From contig FR884144.1 in assembly GCA_000435975.1 (NCBI GenBank), positions 53,272 through 70,840 on the forward strand: 17,569 nt of DNA. Direction: 5' to 3'. The notes below the pieces were generated by a model. That model worked only from the letters and a program-made list of their open reading frames with translations. It ran no database searches and was not told the DNA's origin. The translations under genes and the position numbers were made by a program. The stretch's first letter is position 1, and each line of letters starts with the position of its first letter. The DNA is from Oscillibacter sp. CAG:241 (GTDB lineage Bacteria > Bacillota > Clostridia > Oscillospirales > Oscillospiraceae). This document shows positions 6,319 through 13,189 of this stretch, piece after piece.

Positions 6319-7239
6319 TTACTTGCCCATATTCATCTGAGCAGCAACCTCGGCGGCGAAGTCCTCCTGCTTCTTCTCGATGCCCTCGCCGGTCTGGAAG
6401 CGAACAGCGTTGACAAACTTCACGGAACCGCCCAGCTTCTTGCCGGCGTCGGCAATGTAGTGCTCCACGGTACCCTGGAAAATGTCGCTGCGGACGAACT
6501 CCATCTGCAGCAGGCAGTTCTCCTCATAGAACTTGTTCATCTTGCCCATGACGATCTTTTCCTTGACCTGAGCGGGCTTGGCAGCCATCTTGGGATCGCT
6601 GTCCATCAGGGCCAGAGCGATCTTCTTCTCCTCGGCCAGGACGTCCTCGGTGACCTGAGACTTATCCCAGAAGCGGGGATTCAGCGCAGCGATCTGCATG
6701 GCAACGTTCTTGCCGATCTCGGTGACGTCCACGTCGGCAGCCAGATTCACCAGCACGCCGATCTTGCCGCCGGCATGGACATAACCCACGCTGGTGTTGT
6801 CGGCGAAGCGGACGAAGCGGCGGATCTGCAGGTTCTCACCGATGGACATGACCTTCTCGGGCATAGTCTCGGAAACGGTCAGCTCGGTGCCGGGATACTT
6901 GCAGTTCATCAGGGCGTCCACATCGGCGGGATCATTGTCCAGAACCACCTTGGCGATGTCCTTGACAAAGGCCACGAACAGGTCGCTCTTGGCGCAGAAG
7001 TCGGTCTCGCAGTTGACCTCCACCAGGGCGCCCACGCCGTTCTCCACCAGAGCATAGGACATACCCTCGGCAGCGATGCGGCCGGCCTTCTTGGCAGCCT
7101 TGGCCAGGCCCTTTTCCCGCAGGTACTCAACAGCCTTGTCCATGTCGCCGTCGCACTCGGTCAGGGCCTTCTTGCAGTCCATCATGCCCACGCTGGTCAT
7201 CTCGCGCAGGGTCTTCACATCAGCAGCAGTAAAAGACAT
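6319..7239 (-). CDS. tsf: Translation elongation factor Ts
   Basis: The protein has 306 residues. EF-Ts recycles EF-Tu from its GDP form. The N-terminal UBA-like domain reads MSFTAADVKTLREMTSVGMM then DCKKAL; the glycine in TSVGMMDCKKAL is in the conserved position. NCETDFCAKSDLF (near residue 80) is the usual core motif. The frame extends 16 codons upstream, but the ATG at 7239 has GGAGG 8-9 bases before it and matches the family N-terminus. It is downstream of rpsB by 95 bases, the common rpsB-tsf order, with a terminator-like hairpin in the gap. It ends at the shared trmD/tsf terminator. Codon use is strongly biased, as expected for a highly expressed gene. Confidence 0.98.
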   Translation of the reverse strand: MSFTAADVKTLREMTSVGMMDCKKALTECDGDMDKAVEYLREKGLAKAAKKAGRIAAEGMSYALVENGVGALVEVNCETDFCAKSDLFVAFVKDIAKVVLDNDPADVDALMNCKYPGTELTVSETMPEKVMSIGENLQIRRFVRFADNTSVGYVHAGGKIGVLVNLAADVDVTEIGKNVAMQIAALNPRFWDKSQVTEDVLAEEKKIALALMDSDPKMAAKPAQVKEKIVMGKMNKFYEENCLLQMEFVRSDIFQGTVEHYIADAGKKLGGSVKFVNAVRFQTGEGIEKKQEDFAAEVAAQMNMGK

Positions 7240-7275
7240 TGTAATATCCTCCAATTTCTTAATAGTACGGTAAAA

Positions 7276-7299
7276 GGGGCAGGGCATACACCCTGCCCC
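7276..7299 (-). terminator. Terminator-like hairpin between rpsB and tsf
   Basis: Perfect 9-base GC-rich arms at 7276-7284 and 7291-7299 flank a 6-base loop. On the minus strand the stem is followed by four U's. The stem is strong but the U-run is short, so partial termination (attenuation) that lowers tsf relative to rpsB is more likely than full stop. Confidence 0.6.
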
Positions 7300-7334
7300 G
7301 TGGTTACGCGGTGATACAGCCAGAAAATATACGC

Positions 7335-8063
7335 TTACTCAGCGGTCTCGGCAGCGGCTTCCTCGGTCTGCTCGCCCTGGCGGCCCTCGATCATGGCGTT
7401 GGCCATGACGGAGGAGATCAGGCGGATGGCGCGGATGGCGTCATCGTTGCCGGGGATGGGATAGTCGATCTCGTCGGGATCGCAGTTGGTGTCGGCGATA
7501 GCCACAACGGGAATGCCCAGACGATGGGCCTCGGCGATGGCGTTGCGCTCCTTGCGGGTGTCCACGATGAACAGGGCGCCGGGCAGCTTCTTCATTTCCT
7601 TCACGCCGCCCAGGTACTTCTCCAGCTTCTCGATCTCGCCCAGGTGCTTGATGACTTCCTTCTTGGGAAGCATATCGAAGGTGCCGTCGGCCTGCATGGT
7701 CTTCAGCTGGTTCAGGCGGTCGATACGGGTGCGCATGGTCTTGAAGTTGGTCATCATGCCGCCCAGCCAGCGGGCGTTGACATAGTACATATTGCAGCGG
7801 AGGGCCTCATCCTTGATGGCCTCCTGAGCCTGCTTCTTGGTACCCACGAACAGCAGGGACTGGCCGCTCTCGGACAGCTGACGCACGAAGCTGTAAGCCT
7901 CCTCCAGCTTCTTCACGGTCTTCTGCAGATCGATGATATAGATGCCGTTGCGCTCGGTGTAAATGTAGGGGGCCATCTTGGGGTTCCAGCGGCGGGTCTG
8001 GTGACCGAAGTGGACACCGGCCTCCAGCAGGGCCTTCATGGATACGACGTTCTGGTTAGCCAT
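7335..8063 (-). CDS. rpsB: 30S ribosomal protein S2
   Basis: The protein has 242 residues. S2 binds the 30S head-body junction late in assembly, near S1 in species that have it. The hallmark GVHFGHQTRRWNPKMAPYI (16-34) and the following NGIYIIDLQKT are present, as are RWLGGMMTN and PGALFIVDTRKE. The tail is acidic (GEQTEEAAAETAE), common in Firmicutes. The ATG at 8063 follows an AAAGGAG site at a rather long spacing of about 12 bases; an overlapping 5-codon frame starts within that gap. A sigma-A promoter about 100 bases upstream (8173-8201) drives rpsB and tsf. Confidence 0.98.
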   Translation of the reverse strand: MANQNVVSMKALLEAGVHFGHQTRRWNPKMAPYIYTERNGIYIIDLQKTVKKLEEAYSFVRQLSESGQSLLFVGTKKQAQEAIKDEALRCNMYYVNARWLGGMMTNFKTMRTRIDRLNQLKTMQADGTFDMLPKKEVIKHLGEIEKLEKYLGGVKEMKKLPGALFIVDTRKERNAIAEAHRLGIPVVAIADTNCDPDEIDYPIPGNDDAIRAIRLISSVMANAMIEGRQGEQTEEAAAETAE

Positions 8064-8166
8064 GTTTGTTCATTTCTCCTTTGATTTTAGTTTGTTGCCT
8101 CCAGGAGCTTCCTCCCCCCGGCCAACCTTGCGGCACCGACCGAAAGTCCGCCCCTGTGCGGAATGC
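8064..8166 (-). other. rpsB leader (about 100 bases)
   Basis: This is the predicted 5' untranslated region of rpsB. It holds a short hairpin with TCCGC/GCGGA arms near its 5' end and a second with AGGA/TCCT arms nearer the gene. S2 leaders are autoregulated in several bacteria, but I cannot match this one to a known S2-binding structure by eye. Confidence 0.35.
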
Positions 8167-8172
8167 TGAAAT

Positions 8173-8201
8173 ATAATAACACAGCGCGCCGGAAAATGCA
8201 A
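8173..8201 (-). promoter_or_regulatory. Sigma-A promoter of rpsB-tsf
   Basis: On the minus strand TTGCAT (8196-8201) and TATTAT (8173-8178) are 17 bases apart. This places the start near 8166. Confidence 0.8.
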
Positions 8202-8254
8202 GAAAATTTTTCATTTTCCCGGTGAAAACCGGATACTTTTTTGCAAAAACCGGC

Positions 8255-8908
8255 TTATCCCATCCACCGGAAATGGCCGGTGACCGGCTGCCTATAGATG
8301 TCGTTGCGCTCCACGGCCTCGTCAATGGGGTTTCCGTGGTGAATGATAAAGGGAATGCCCCGGCGGTTCCGGCGGTCGGAGCAGATGGCAATGTGGTCCC
8401 GGTCACCGAAAATCACGATGTCGCCGGGCTGCCACTGGGCAGGGTCGTCCAGGTCGCAGGTCAGCACCTGCGCATGACGGCGGAAGAAGGTATCCAGATT
8501 GCTGACCCGGCGGAAGTCGATGTTGCCGTCCGGCGTCTCAATGTTGGGGTAGCACTCTGGATGGGCGGCAATGTCCGCATCTACCAGGTCCTTCAGCGAG
8601 TAGCCCGCCGCCCGGAAGGCCTGCCAGATCACGTCGGTACACACGCCCAGTCCGTCGTCGGGATAGCCCCCGGCATAATACTTGCTTTCATAGTGTGGGT
8701 TGGTGGCAATATAGGACCGGGCGCCCAGCACCATGTCCGTCCAGTCGTCCACGCCGTCGCCGTCGGCGTCCAGGGCGCTTTCCTGCTGGGAGATGCCCAG
8801 CTCATCGGCGGTGTACCACCGCTGGGGAATACGGCTGCGCAGCAGGAAATATGCCGCCGCCAGCAGGACCAGGCACAGGGGGATCAGGAGCCATTGCTTT
8901 TTCTTCAT
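8255..8908 (-). CDS. DUF1287 family protein, membrane-anchored, with EF-hand-like loop
   Basis: The protein has 217 residues. Residues 5-23 form a hydrophobic segment after MKKK, giving a signal anchor or signal peptide, so the rest lies outside the membrane. DADGDGVDDWTD (47-58) has Asp at loop positions 1, 3, 5, 9 and 12 of an EF-hand or dockerin-type calcium site. The remainder matches DUF1287: GVCTDVIWQAFRAAGY (88-103), NIDFRRVSNL (129-138), WQPGDIVIFGDRDHIAICSD (159-178) and FIIHHG (187-192). C90 and H172 are in positions expected of an NlpC/P60-like hydrolase, but activity for this family is not established to my knowledge. The ATG at 8908 has a perfect AAAGGAGG at 9 bases. No clear terminator separates it from the rpsB promoter. 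Confidence 0.88.
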   Translation of the reverse strand: MKKKQWLLIPLCLVLLAAAYFLLRSRIPQRWYTADELGISQQESALDADGDGVDDWTDMVLGARSYIATNPHYESKYYAGGYPDDGLGVCTDVIWQAFRAAGYSLKDLVDADIAAHPECYPNIETPDGNIDFRRVSNLDTFFRRHAQVLTCDLDDPAQWQPGDIVIFGDRDHIAICSDRRNRRGIPFIIHHGNPIDEAVERNDIYRQPVTGHFRWMG

Positions 8909-8928
8909 ATCCAAGAACCTCCTTTGTG

Positions 8929-8967
8929 GGATATCCTCATTATATCCAAAGCCGTGTCTCCTGTCGA
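8929..8967 (-). promoter_or_regulatory. Sigma-A promoter of the DUF1287 gene with overlapping inverted repeat
   Basis: On the minus strand TCGACA (8962-8967) and a perfect TATAAT (8939-8944) are 17 bases apart. GGATAT (8929-8934) and ATATCC (8942-8947) form an inverted repeat that overlaps the -10 box and could be an operator. Confidence 0.75.
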
Positions 8968-9018
8968 TTACAAAAGTGTCACCTGTCAAAATGCCATTTG
9001 CGGCATGCTTTTTGTAAT
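8967..9018. repeat. Nested inverted repeats in the divergent intergenic region
   Basis: An outer perfect 9-base pair (ATTACAAAA 8967-8975, TTTTGTAAT 9010-9018) encloses an inner 5-base pair (ATGCC 8991-8995, GGCAT 9002-9006). The set lies between the divergent promoters of the DUF1287 gene and the ABC operon. Confidence 0.5.
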
Positions 9019-9024
9019 ATATAC

Positions 9025-9053
9025 TTGACAAATTGTCTGATAAGTGATAGGAT
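9025..9053 (+). promoter_or_regulatory. Sigma-A promoter of the XRE/ABC-2 operon with operator-like palindrome
   Basis: TTGACA (9025-9030) and TAGGAT (9048-9053) are 17 bases apart. GACAAATTGTC (9027-9037) is a perfect inverted repeat overlapping the -35 box, a typical place for repression by a small XRE-type protein such as the one encoded downstream. Confidence 0.75.
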
Positions 9054-9082
9054 ACCAGCGAGTTGAGAAAGGAGCGGTCGTT

Positions 9083-9604
9083 ATGGATCCATATGTGGCA
9101 GGAGTTCTGGTGGGAATCGGCTCGGCAGCCGTGGTCATAGCCGTTATGGCTGCGGTGCGAAAAAAACAGGGCCAACCCAGGGCGGAGTATGACGAACGGC
9201 AGCTGGCCGCCCGGGGCATCGCCTACCGGTGGGCGTATATGACGCTGATTTTCAGTCTGCTGGCCAATACCGGCGTGGAGGCCATCTGGGGCCCCTGGGC
9301 TAAGCCCGGGGTGGCGGTGTGGATGATGATTTTTCTGTCCATCGGGGTGTTCATCGTGGCCTGCGTCCGGAAGGACGCGTATTTCGCCGTGGCCCAGGAC
9401 CCCAAGGCCAGCCTGTGGCTGTTCGGGGCAGTGGTGGTGCTGCAAATTCCCAACATCATCATCACTCTGCGCAGCGGCGGCTTTGTGGAGGACGGCCTGT
9501 TGACCTGGGACGCCCTGTCTCCGGCCAGCGGAGCGCTGTTTCTGGTGCTGACGGTCTGCGCCATCGTCCGGCTGCGGCGGCAGCGGGAGGATGACGAGTC
9601 ATGA
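9083..9604 (+). CDS. Multi-pass membrane protein paired with an XRE regulator, unknown function
   Basis: The protein has 173 residues with about five membrane segments: 4-25, 50-65, 76-95, 110-128 and 148-163. A conserved-looking YDERQLAARG (36-45) in the cytoplasmic loop after the first segment resembles the DER(Q) motif of small membrane proteins (DUF2178-like) that often sit beside XRE regulators. I do not assign a family firmly. The frame is open from 9044, but the ATG at 9083 has AAAGGAG at a good spacing. Its stop overlaps the next start by 4 bases (ATGA). It may sense a signal for the regulator or assist the transporter; both are guesses from position. Confidence 0.85.
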   Translation: MDPYVAGVLVGIGSAAVVIAVMAAVRKKQGQPRAEYDERQLAARGIAYRWAYMTLIFSLLANTGVEAIWGPWAKPGVAVWMMIFLSIGVFIVACVRKDAYFAVAQDPKASLWLFGAVVVLQIPNIIITLRSGGFVEDGLLTWDALSPASGALFLVLTVCAIVRLRRQREDDES

Positions 9605-9804
9605 AGAATCTTCGGCTGAAATCGGCCCGGGCCGCCAAGGATCTGAGCCAGCAGCAGCTGGCGGACCTGGTGTCCGTGTCCCGGCAGACCATCAACGCCA
9701 TCGAAAAGGGGGACTATAACCCCACCATCCGCCTGTGCATCTCCATTTGCCGGGCGCTGGGTAAAACATTGGACGAATTATTCTGGGAGGAGGAAGAACA
9801 ATGA
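9601..9804 (+). CDS. Small XRE-family transcriptional regulator
   Basis: The protein has 67 residues and consists almost only of a Cro/CI-type helix-turn-helix. LSQQQLADLVSVSRQTINAI (15-34) covers the two DNA-contacting helices, followed by EKGDYNPTIRLCISICRALG and an acidic tail. Such one-domain regulators are common in Firmicutes as dimeric local repressors or activators of the operon they sit in. Here it overlaps the genes on both sides by 4 bases, so its level is tied to the membrane protein and the ABC ATPase. The likely target is the palindrome GACAAATTGTC at the operon promoter. It has no ligand domain, so any signal must reach it by another route. Confidence 0.93.
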   Translation: MKNLRLKSARAAKDLSQQQLADLVSVSRQTINAIEKGDYNPTIRLCISICRALGKTLDELFWEEEEQ

Positions 9805-10769
9805 GCCTGGTCGTAAAGGACCTGACGAAACGGTACGGGGATAAGGTGGTGGTAGACCATCTGTCCTTTGCCATGTCCCAGCCGGGGGTATACGCCCTGC
9901 TGGGCACCAACGGTGCGGGAAAGACCACCAGCATCCGGATGATGCTGAACATGCTGTCCCGGGACGGCGGGCAGGTGCTGTGGAACGGAGAGCCTCTGGA
10001 CATCAGCCGCTGCAACGTGGGCTATCTGGCGGAGGAGCGGGGGCTTTATCCCAAGTACGCGCTGATGGATCAGCTGCTGTACTTCGCGTCCCTGCGGGAC
10101 GTGCCCCGGGCGGAGGCCAAGCGCCGCATCCGCTATTGGGCGGAGCGCCTGGAGGTGGAGGAGTATCTCTATCCCAGCGCCCCGGCGCAGGCGGGACGGC
10201 GGGGGCTTCTGGGCGGCTCCGCCCAGCGGGAAAAGCCCAAGCGGCCGGACCAGCTGTCCAAGGGCAATCAGCAGAAGATCCAGCTGATGGCGGCCCTGCT
10301 GTCGGACCCGGAGCTGCTGATCCTGGACGAACCTCTGTCGGGCCTGGACCCCATTAACGCGGACCTGTTCAAGGGGATCATCCGCGAGGAGATCGCCGCC
10401 GGGAAATACCTGATTATGTCCAGCCACCAGATGGCCACGGTGGAGGAATTCTGCACGGACCTGACCATTCTGGACCGGTCCAAAACGGTGCTGCAGGGCC
10501 ACCTCAACGATATCAAGCGCAGCTATGGCCGGGTGCATCTGCAGCTGAAAACCGAATCGGACCCGGCGCCGTACATTGCCGAATGCGGGGCGCAGATCGT
10601 CACACAGAAGGAATTTGAGTATCAGCTGAAGGTCACCGGTGCGCAGCAGGCCAACGGTCTGCTGGCCCGGCTGACCCAGGCAGGAGTACCGGTGGTGCTG
10701 TTCAACCTGCGTGAGCCGTCGCTGCACGAGATCTTCGTGGAAACCGTAGGGGGTGAGTCTGATGCGTGA
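9801..10769 (+). CDS. ABC transporter ATP-binding protein, NatA-like
   Basis: The protein has 322 residues. Seen are Walker A GTNGAGKTT (35-43), EER in the Q-loop area (LAEERGLYP, 76-84; no Gln, as is common in NatA-like proteins), signature LSKGNQQK (152-159), Walker B LLILDEP (172-178), D-loop SGLDP and switch His209. It would power the two ABC-2 permeases encoded next. Between EEYLY and the signature motif, residues about 125-150 form an extra segment rich in Gly, Arg, Lys and Pro, longer than the usual few-residue link. The C-terminal 90 residues are the accessory domain often seen in this group. NatAB exports sodium in Bacillus; the substrate here cannot be read from the sequence. Confidence 0.95.
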   Translation: MSLVVKDLTKRYGDKVVVDHLSFAMSQPGVYALLGTNGAGKTTSIRMMLNMLSRDGGQVLWNGEPLDISRCNVGYLAEERGLYPKYALMDQLLYFASLRDVPRAEAKRRIRYWAERLEVEEYLYPSAPAQAGRRGLLGGSAQREKPKRPDQLSKGNQQKIQLMAALLSDPELLILDEPLSGLDPINADLFKGIIREEIAAGKYLIMSSHQMATVEEFCTDLTILDRSKTVLQGHLNDIKRSYGRVHLQLKTESDPAPYIAECGAQIVTQKEFEYQLKVTGAQQANGLLARLTQAGVPVVLFNLREPSLHEIFVETVGGESDA

Positions 10770-11994
10770 CCTGTCCGGAACCGGCCAGGTATACCGCTTC
10801 ACCCTGTCGCAGCTGCTGAAAAGCAATGCAAACCGGATAACGCTGCTTCTCATGGTGCTGCTGGCGGCGGTGAGCATGCCGCTGACGGCGCTGATGCGCG
10901 GCGAGTCTCCGGAGGTATCGGATACCAGCAGCCTGACGGCGGTGCGGCTGGAAAACCGCACCGCTCTGGACCTGGATTTTTCCGGAGATTCCTACTGGGC
11001 GGATACGGTCTTTTCCGCCGGCGCAGAGGACCCCGACGCCGTGGTCACCGTCAGCGGTGACGTCACCGGCTATCAGGTGGCGGTAAGCGGTGCGGACGAC
11101 GTGGACCAGAGCGAGCTGCGGCTGCTGGCAGACGCCGTGCAGACGGCGATCCGGGATGCCTGCGTCCGTGCGGCGGGGCTGACGGCGCAGCAGCTGGCTC
11201 AGCTGGAAGGCTCCCCCCTGCCGGAGAAAAATTTTGACGGCAGCCGCTTTTGGGTCCAGTATGGGTATTCCATTCTGGCTATGATGGTGTGCCTGATGAG
11301 TGCGTCCTATGTGATCCGGGCCGTGGTGGAGGAAAAGGACTCCAGGCTGGTGGAGCTGCTGCTGGTCAGCGTAAAGCCCATGGCCCTGCTGGCCGGAAAG
11401 ATTCTGGCGGTGATGGCGTTCACCTTCGGCTGGCTGCTGGCTATGCTGGCGGGCTTCGGGGTGTCCTGCGGCCTGACGGCTGCGCTGATGGGCTCCGATG
11501 TCCTGCACCGACAGCTGTCCGGTGTGCTGGCGGCACTGCCCCAGGCGGTGCCGGATGTCTGGCACCTGGTGAGCCTGCTGGCGGTGCTGCTGGTGTCGCT
11601 GGCGCTTGGTTACCTGACCATGTCCATCATCGGCGGCGTGGCCGGCGCCTGCTGCTCCGGCATGGAGGAGGCCGGCGAGGCCACGGGACCCGTGATGCTG
11701 CTGACCATGGCCGGGTATCTGGCCTCCTGCGTGGTAGGCGGCGTGCCCTCGGGAACGGTGGCGTTATTTGCCGCCCTGTGCCCGGTGCTGAGCATTTTCT
11801 GCGCGCCGGTGCAGTTTGCCTGCGGCAATGTGTCCATTTGGCTGGTGCTTCTGTCCTGGCTTATCCAGGCGGCTGTGATCTTCGGGCTGCTGACGCTGGC
11901 TGCCCGGGTATATGCGGGCCTCATCGTCCACCGGGGCAGCCGGGTAAAATGGCGTGAGGTATTTTCCATGGCGAAGGGAGGCGCTGCGCGATGA
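10762..11994 (+). CDS. ABC-2 type permease, NatB-like (first of two)
   Basis: The protein has 410 residues. A cytoplasmic N-terminus and first membrane segment (about 25-45) are followed by an extracytoplasmic stretch of about 115 residues, then a C-terminal block of five or six membrane segments, the ABC2_membrane_3 layout. VVEEKDSRLVELLLVSVKP (about 190-208) is the characteristic cytoplasmic coupling motif (EEKxxR...ELLLVS..P). The frame opens at a GTG at 10753; the ATG at 10762 is preferred because GGGGG lies 8-10 bases upstream. It overlaps the ATPase stop by 8 bases and the next gene by 4. It probably forms a heterodimer with the second permease. Confidence 0.93.
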   Translation: MRDLSGTGQVYRFTLSQLLKSNANRITLLLMVLLAAVSMPLTALMRGESPEVSDTSSLTAVRLENRTALDLDFSGDSYWADTVFSAGAEDPDAVVTVSGDVTGYQVAVSGADDVDQSELRLLADAVQTAIRDACVRAAGLTAQQLAQLEGSPLPEKNFDGSRFWVQYGYSILAMMVCLMSASYVIRAVVEEKDSRLVELLLVSVKPMALLAGKILAVMAFTFGWLLAMLAGFGVSCGLTAALMGSDVLHRQLSGVLAALPQAVPDVWHLVSLLAVLLVSLALGYLTMSIIGGVAGACCSGMEEAGEATGPVMLLTMAGYLASCVVGGVPSGTVALFAALCPVLSIFCAPVQFACGNVSIWLVLLSWLIQAAVIFGLLTLAARVYAGLIVHRGSRVKWREVFSMAKGGAAR

Positions 11995-13049
11995 AACAAT
12001 ACAAAGGCATGGGCCGGGTGTTTTCCTTCACCCTGATCCAGCAGGTGCGCCAGAAGGGCTGGCGCACTACTACCCTGCTGCTGGCTCTGGCGTTCCTGAT
12101 CATCCCCATGGTCTCCCTGACAGCAGCGGCACAGCACCAGAAAAATGCCGCCCCGAATCAGAATGTGACGGCCTGGGAAAGCTACGACCAGGACGTCCTG
12201 GACAGCGCCGGGCTGACGTCCCGGCAGCAGGAGCTGCTGACGGTCCGCGTAGACGTGTCCGTCACCGGTGGGCGCACCGGCGAGGGTCAGGCGGCCGATG
12301 TGCTGTCCATGGTGCTGCCCTTTGTGTCGCTGATGCTTCTTTACTTCCTGGTACTGCTGTACGGCCAGGGAACGGCGGCCAGCGTGCTCCTGGAAAAAAC
12401 CTCCAAGCTCATGGACCTGTTTCTGGTGTCCGTGGAGCCCACGGCCATGGTGCTGGGAAAGGTATTGGCCACGGCTCTGGCGGGGCTTTTGCAGCTGGCC
12501 GTATGGATTCTGAGCCTGATGGGCGGCTTCGCCGCCGGCGGCGCTCTGGCCCGGCAGACGGCCCCCGGCGTAACGCTGCCGCTGCTGGAGGTGCTGCGCG
12601 GTGCAGGCCGGCTGGCAGGTCTGTTCAGTGTTCCGGCTATGCTGGAGGCCGTTGGGCTGCTGCTGGCAGGCTTCCTGCTGTATTGCAGTCTGTCCGCCAT
12701 CGGCGGCTCCCTGGCCGGGAAGGCCGAGGATCTGTCCAGCACCAACGTGCTGTTTTCCCTGGTGCTGGTGGCCAGCTTCCTGTGCTGCATGTTCGCCGGG
12801 GGCATGGACGGCATGACCTCCTCTGCCCGGTGGCTGGATTATGTGCCGTTCACCGCCGTGCTGGTAACGCCCAGCCGGGTCCTGCTGGGGCAGACGTCCC
12901 TGATGGGGGGTCTTGTGTCCCTGGTGCTGGTGGTCGCCTGCGCCGGACTGCTGACGGCCCTGGCAGGCCGTGTGTACCGGCTGATGTCCCTGTATAAGGG
13001 GAACCCGCCTTCCCTCCGGCGCGTACTCCGGATGCTGCGGGAGAAATAA
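11991..13049 (+). CDS. ABC-2 type permease (second of two)
   Basis: The protein has 352 residues and the same design as its neighbour: a membrane segment near 27-47, a shorter extracytoplasmic part (about 48-105), then multiple membrane segments. LLEKTSKLMDLFLVSVEP (about 132-149) is the coupling motif, diverged from the first permease (LEKTSKLMDLFLVS against VEEKDSRLVELLLVS). The pair therefore looks like an old duplication that now forms a heterodimer. It starts in an ATGA overlap with the preceding gene and ends 4 bases before a strong terminator, closing the five-gene operon. Confidence 0.92.
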   Translation: MKQYKGMGRVFSFTLIQQVRQKGWRTTTLLLALAFLIIPMVSLTAAAQHQKNAAPNQNVTAWESYDQDVLDSAGLTSRQQELLTVRVDVSVTGGRTGEGQAADVLSMVLPFVSLMLLYFLVLLYGQGTAASVLLEKTSKLMDLFLVSVEPTAMVLGKVLATALAGLLQLAVWILSLMGGFAAGGALARQTAPGVTLPLLEVLRGAGRLAGLFSVPAMLEAVGLLLAGFLLYCSLSAIGGSLAGKAEDLSSTNVLFSLVLVASFLCCMFAGGMDGMTSSARWLDYVPFTAVLVTPSRVLLGQTSLMGGLVSLVLVVACAGLLTALAGRVYRLMSLYKGNPPSLRRVLRMLREK

Positions 13050-13053
13050 AGAA

Positions 13054-13089
13054 CCGCCTCAGGCGATCCAGCAGGATCGTCTGAGGCGG
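13054..13089 (+). terminator. Rho-independent terminator of the ABC operon
   Basis: 16-base arms at 13054-13069 and 13074-13089, with one G-U pair, flank a 4-base loop, followed by GTTTT. It begins 4 bases after the stop of the second permease. Confidence 0.92.
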
Positions 13090-13090
13090 G

Positions 13091-13167
13091 TTTTCCATGT
13101 GGACTGCAAGCCCCGCAAGCCGAAGATCTTTTTCCATGTGGACTGCAAGCCCCGCAAGCCGAAGATC
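13091..13167. repeat. 38-base perfect tandem repeat (two copies)
   Basis: Copies at 13091-13128 and 13130-13167 are identical, with a period of 39. The first begins in the U-run of the terminator. Each contains the inner repeat GCAAGC-CCC-GCAAGC. The unit is a multiple of three, so it reads as a 13-codon repeat in any open frame, but I see no convincing gene using it. It is immediately followed by a CAGGTAAG/CTTACCTG hairpin (13167-13188). Confidence 0.9.
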
Positions 13168-13189
13168 AGGTAAGCTTTTCCTTACCTGG

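Noticed and set aside
9083..9804. Toxin-antitoxin pair suspected from a small membrane protein next to an XRE protein
   Set aside because: The five-segment, 173-residue membrane protein does not look like a known toxin, and both genes are overlapped into a transporter operon.
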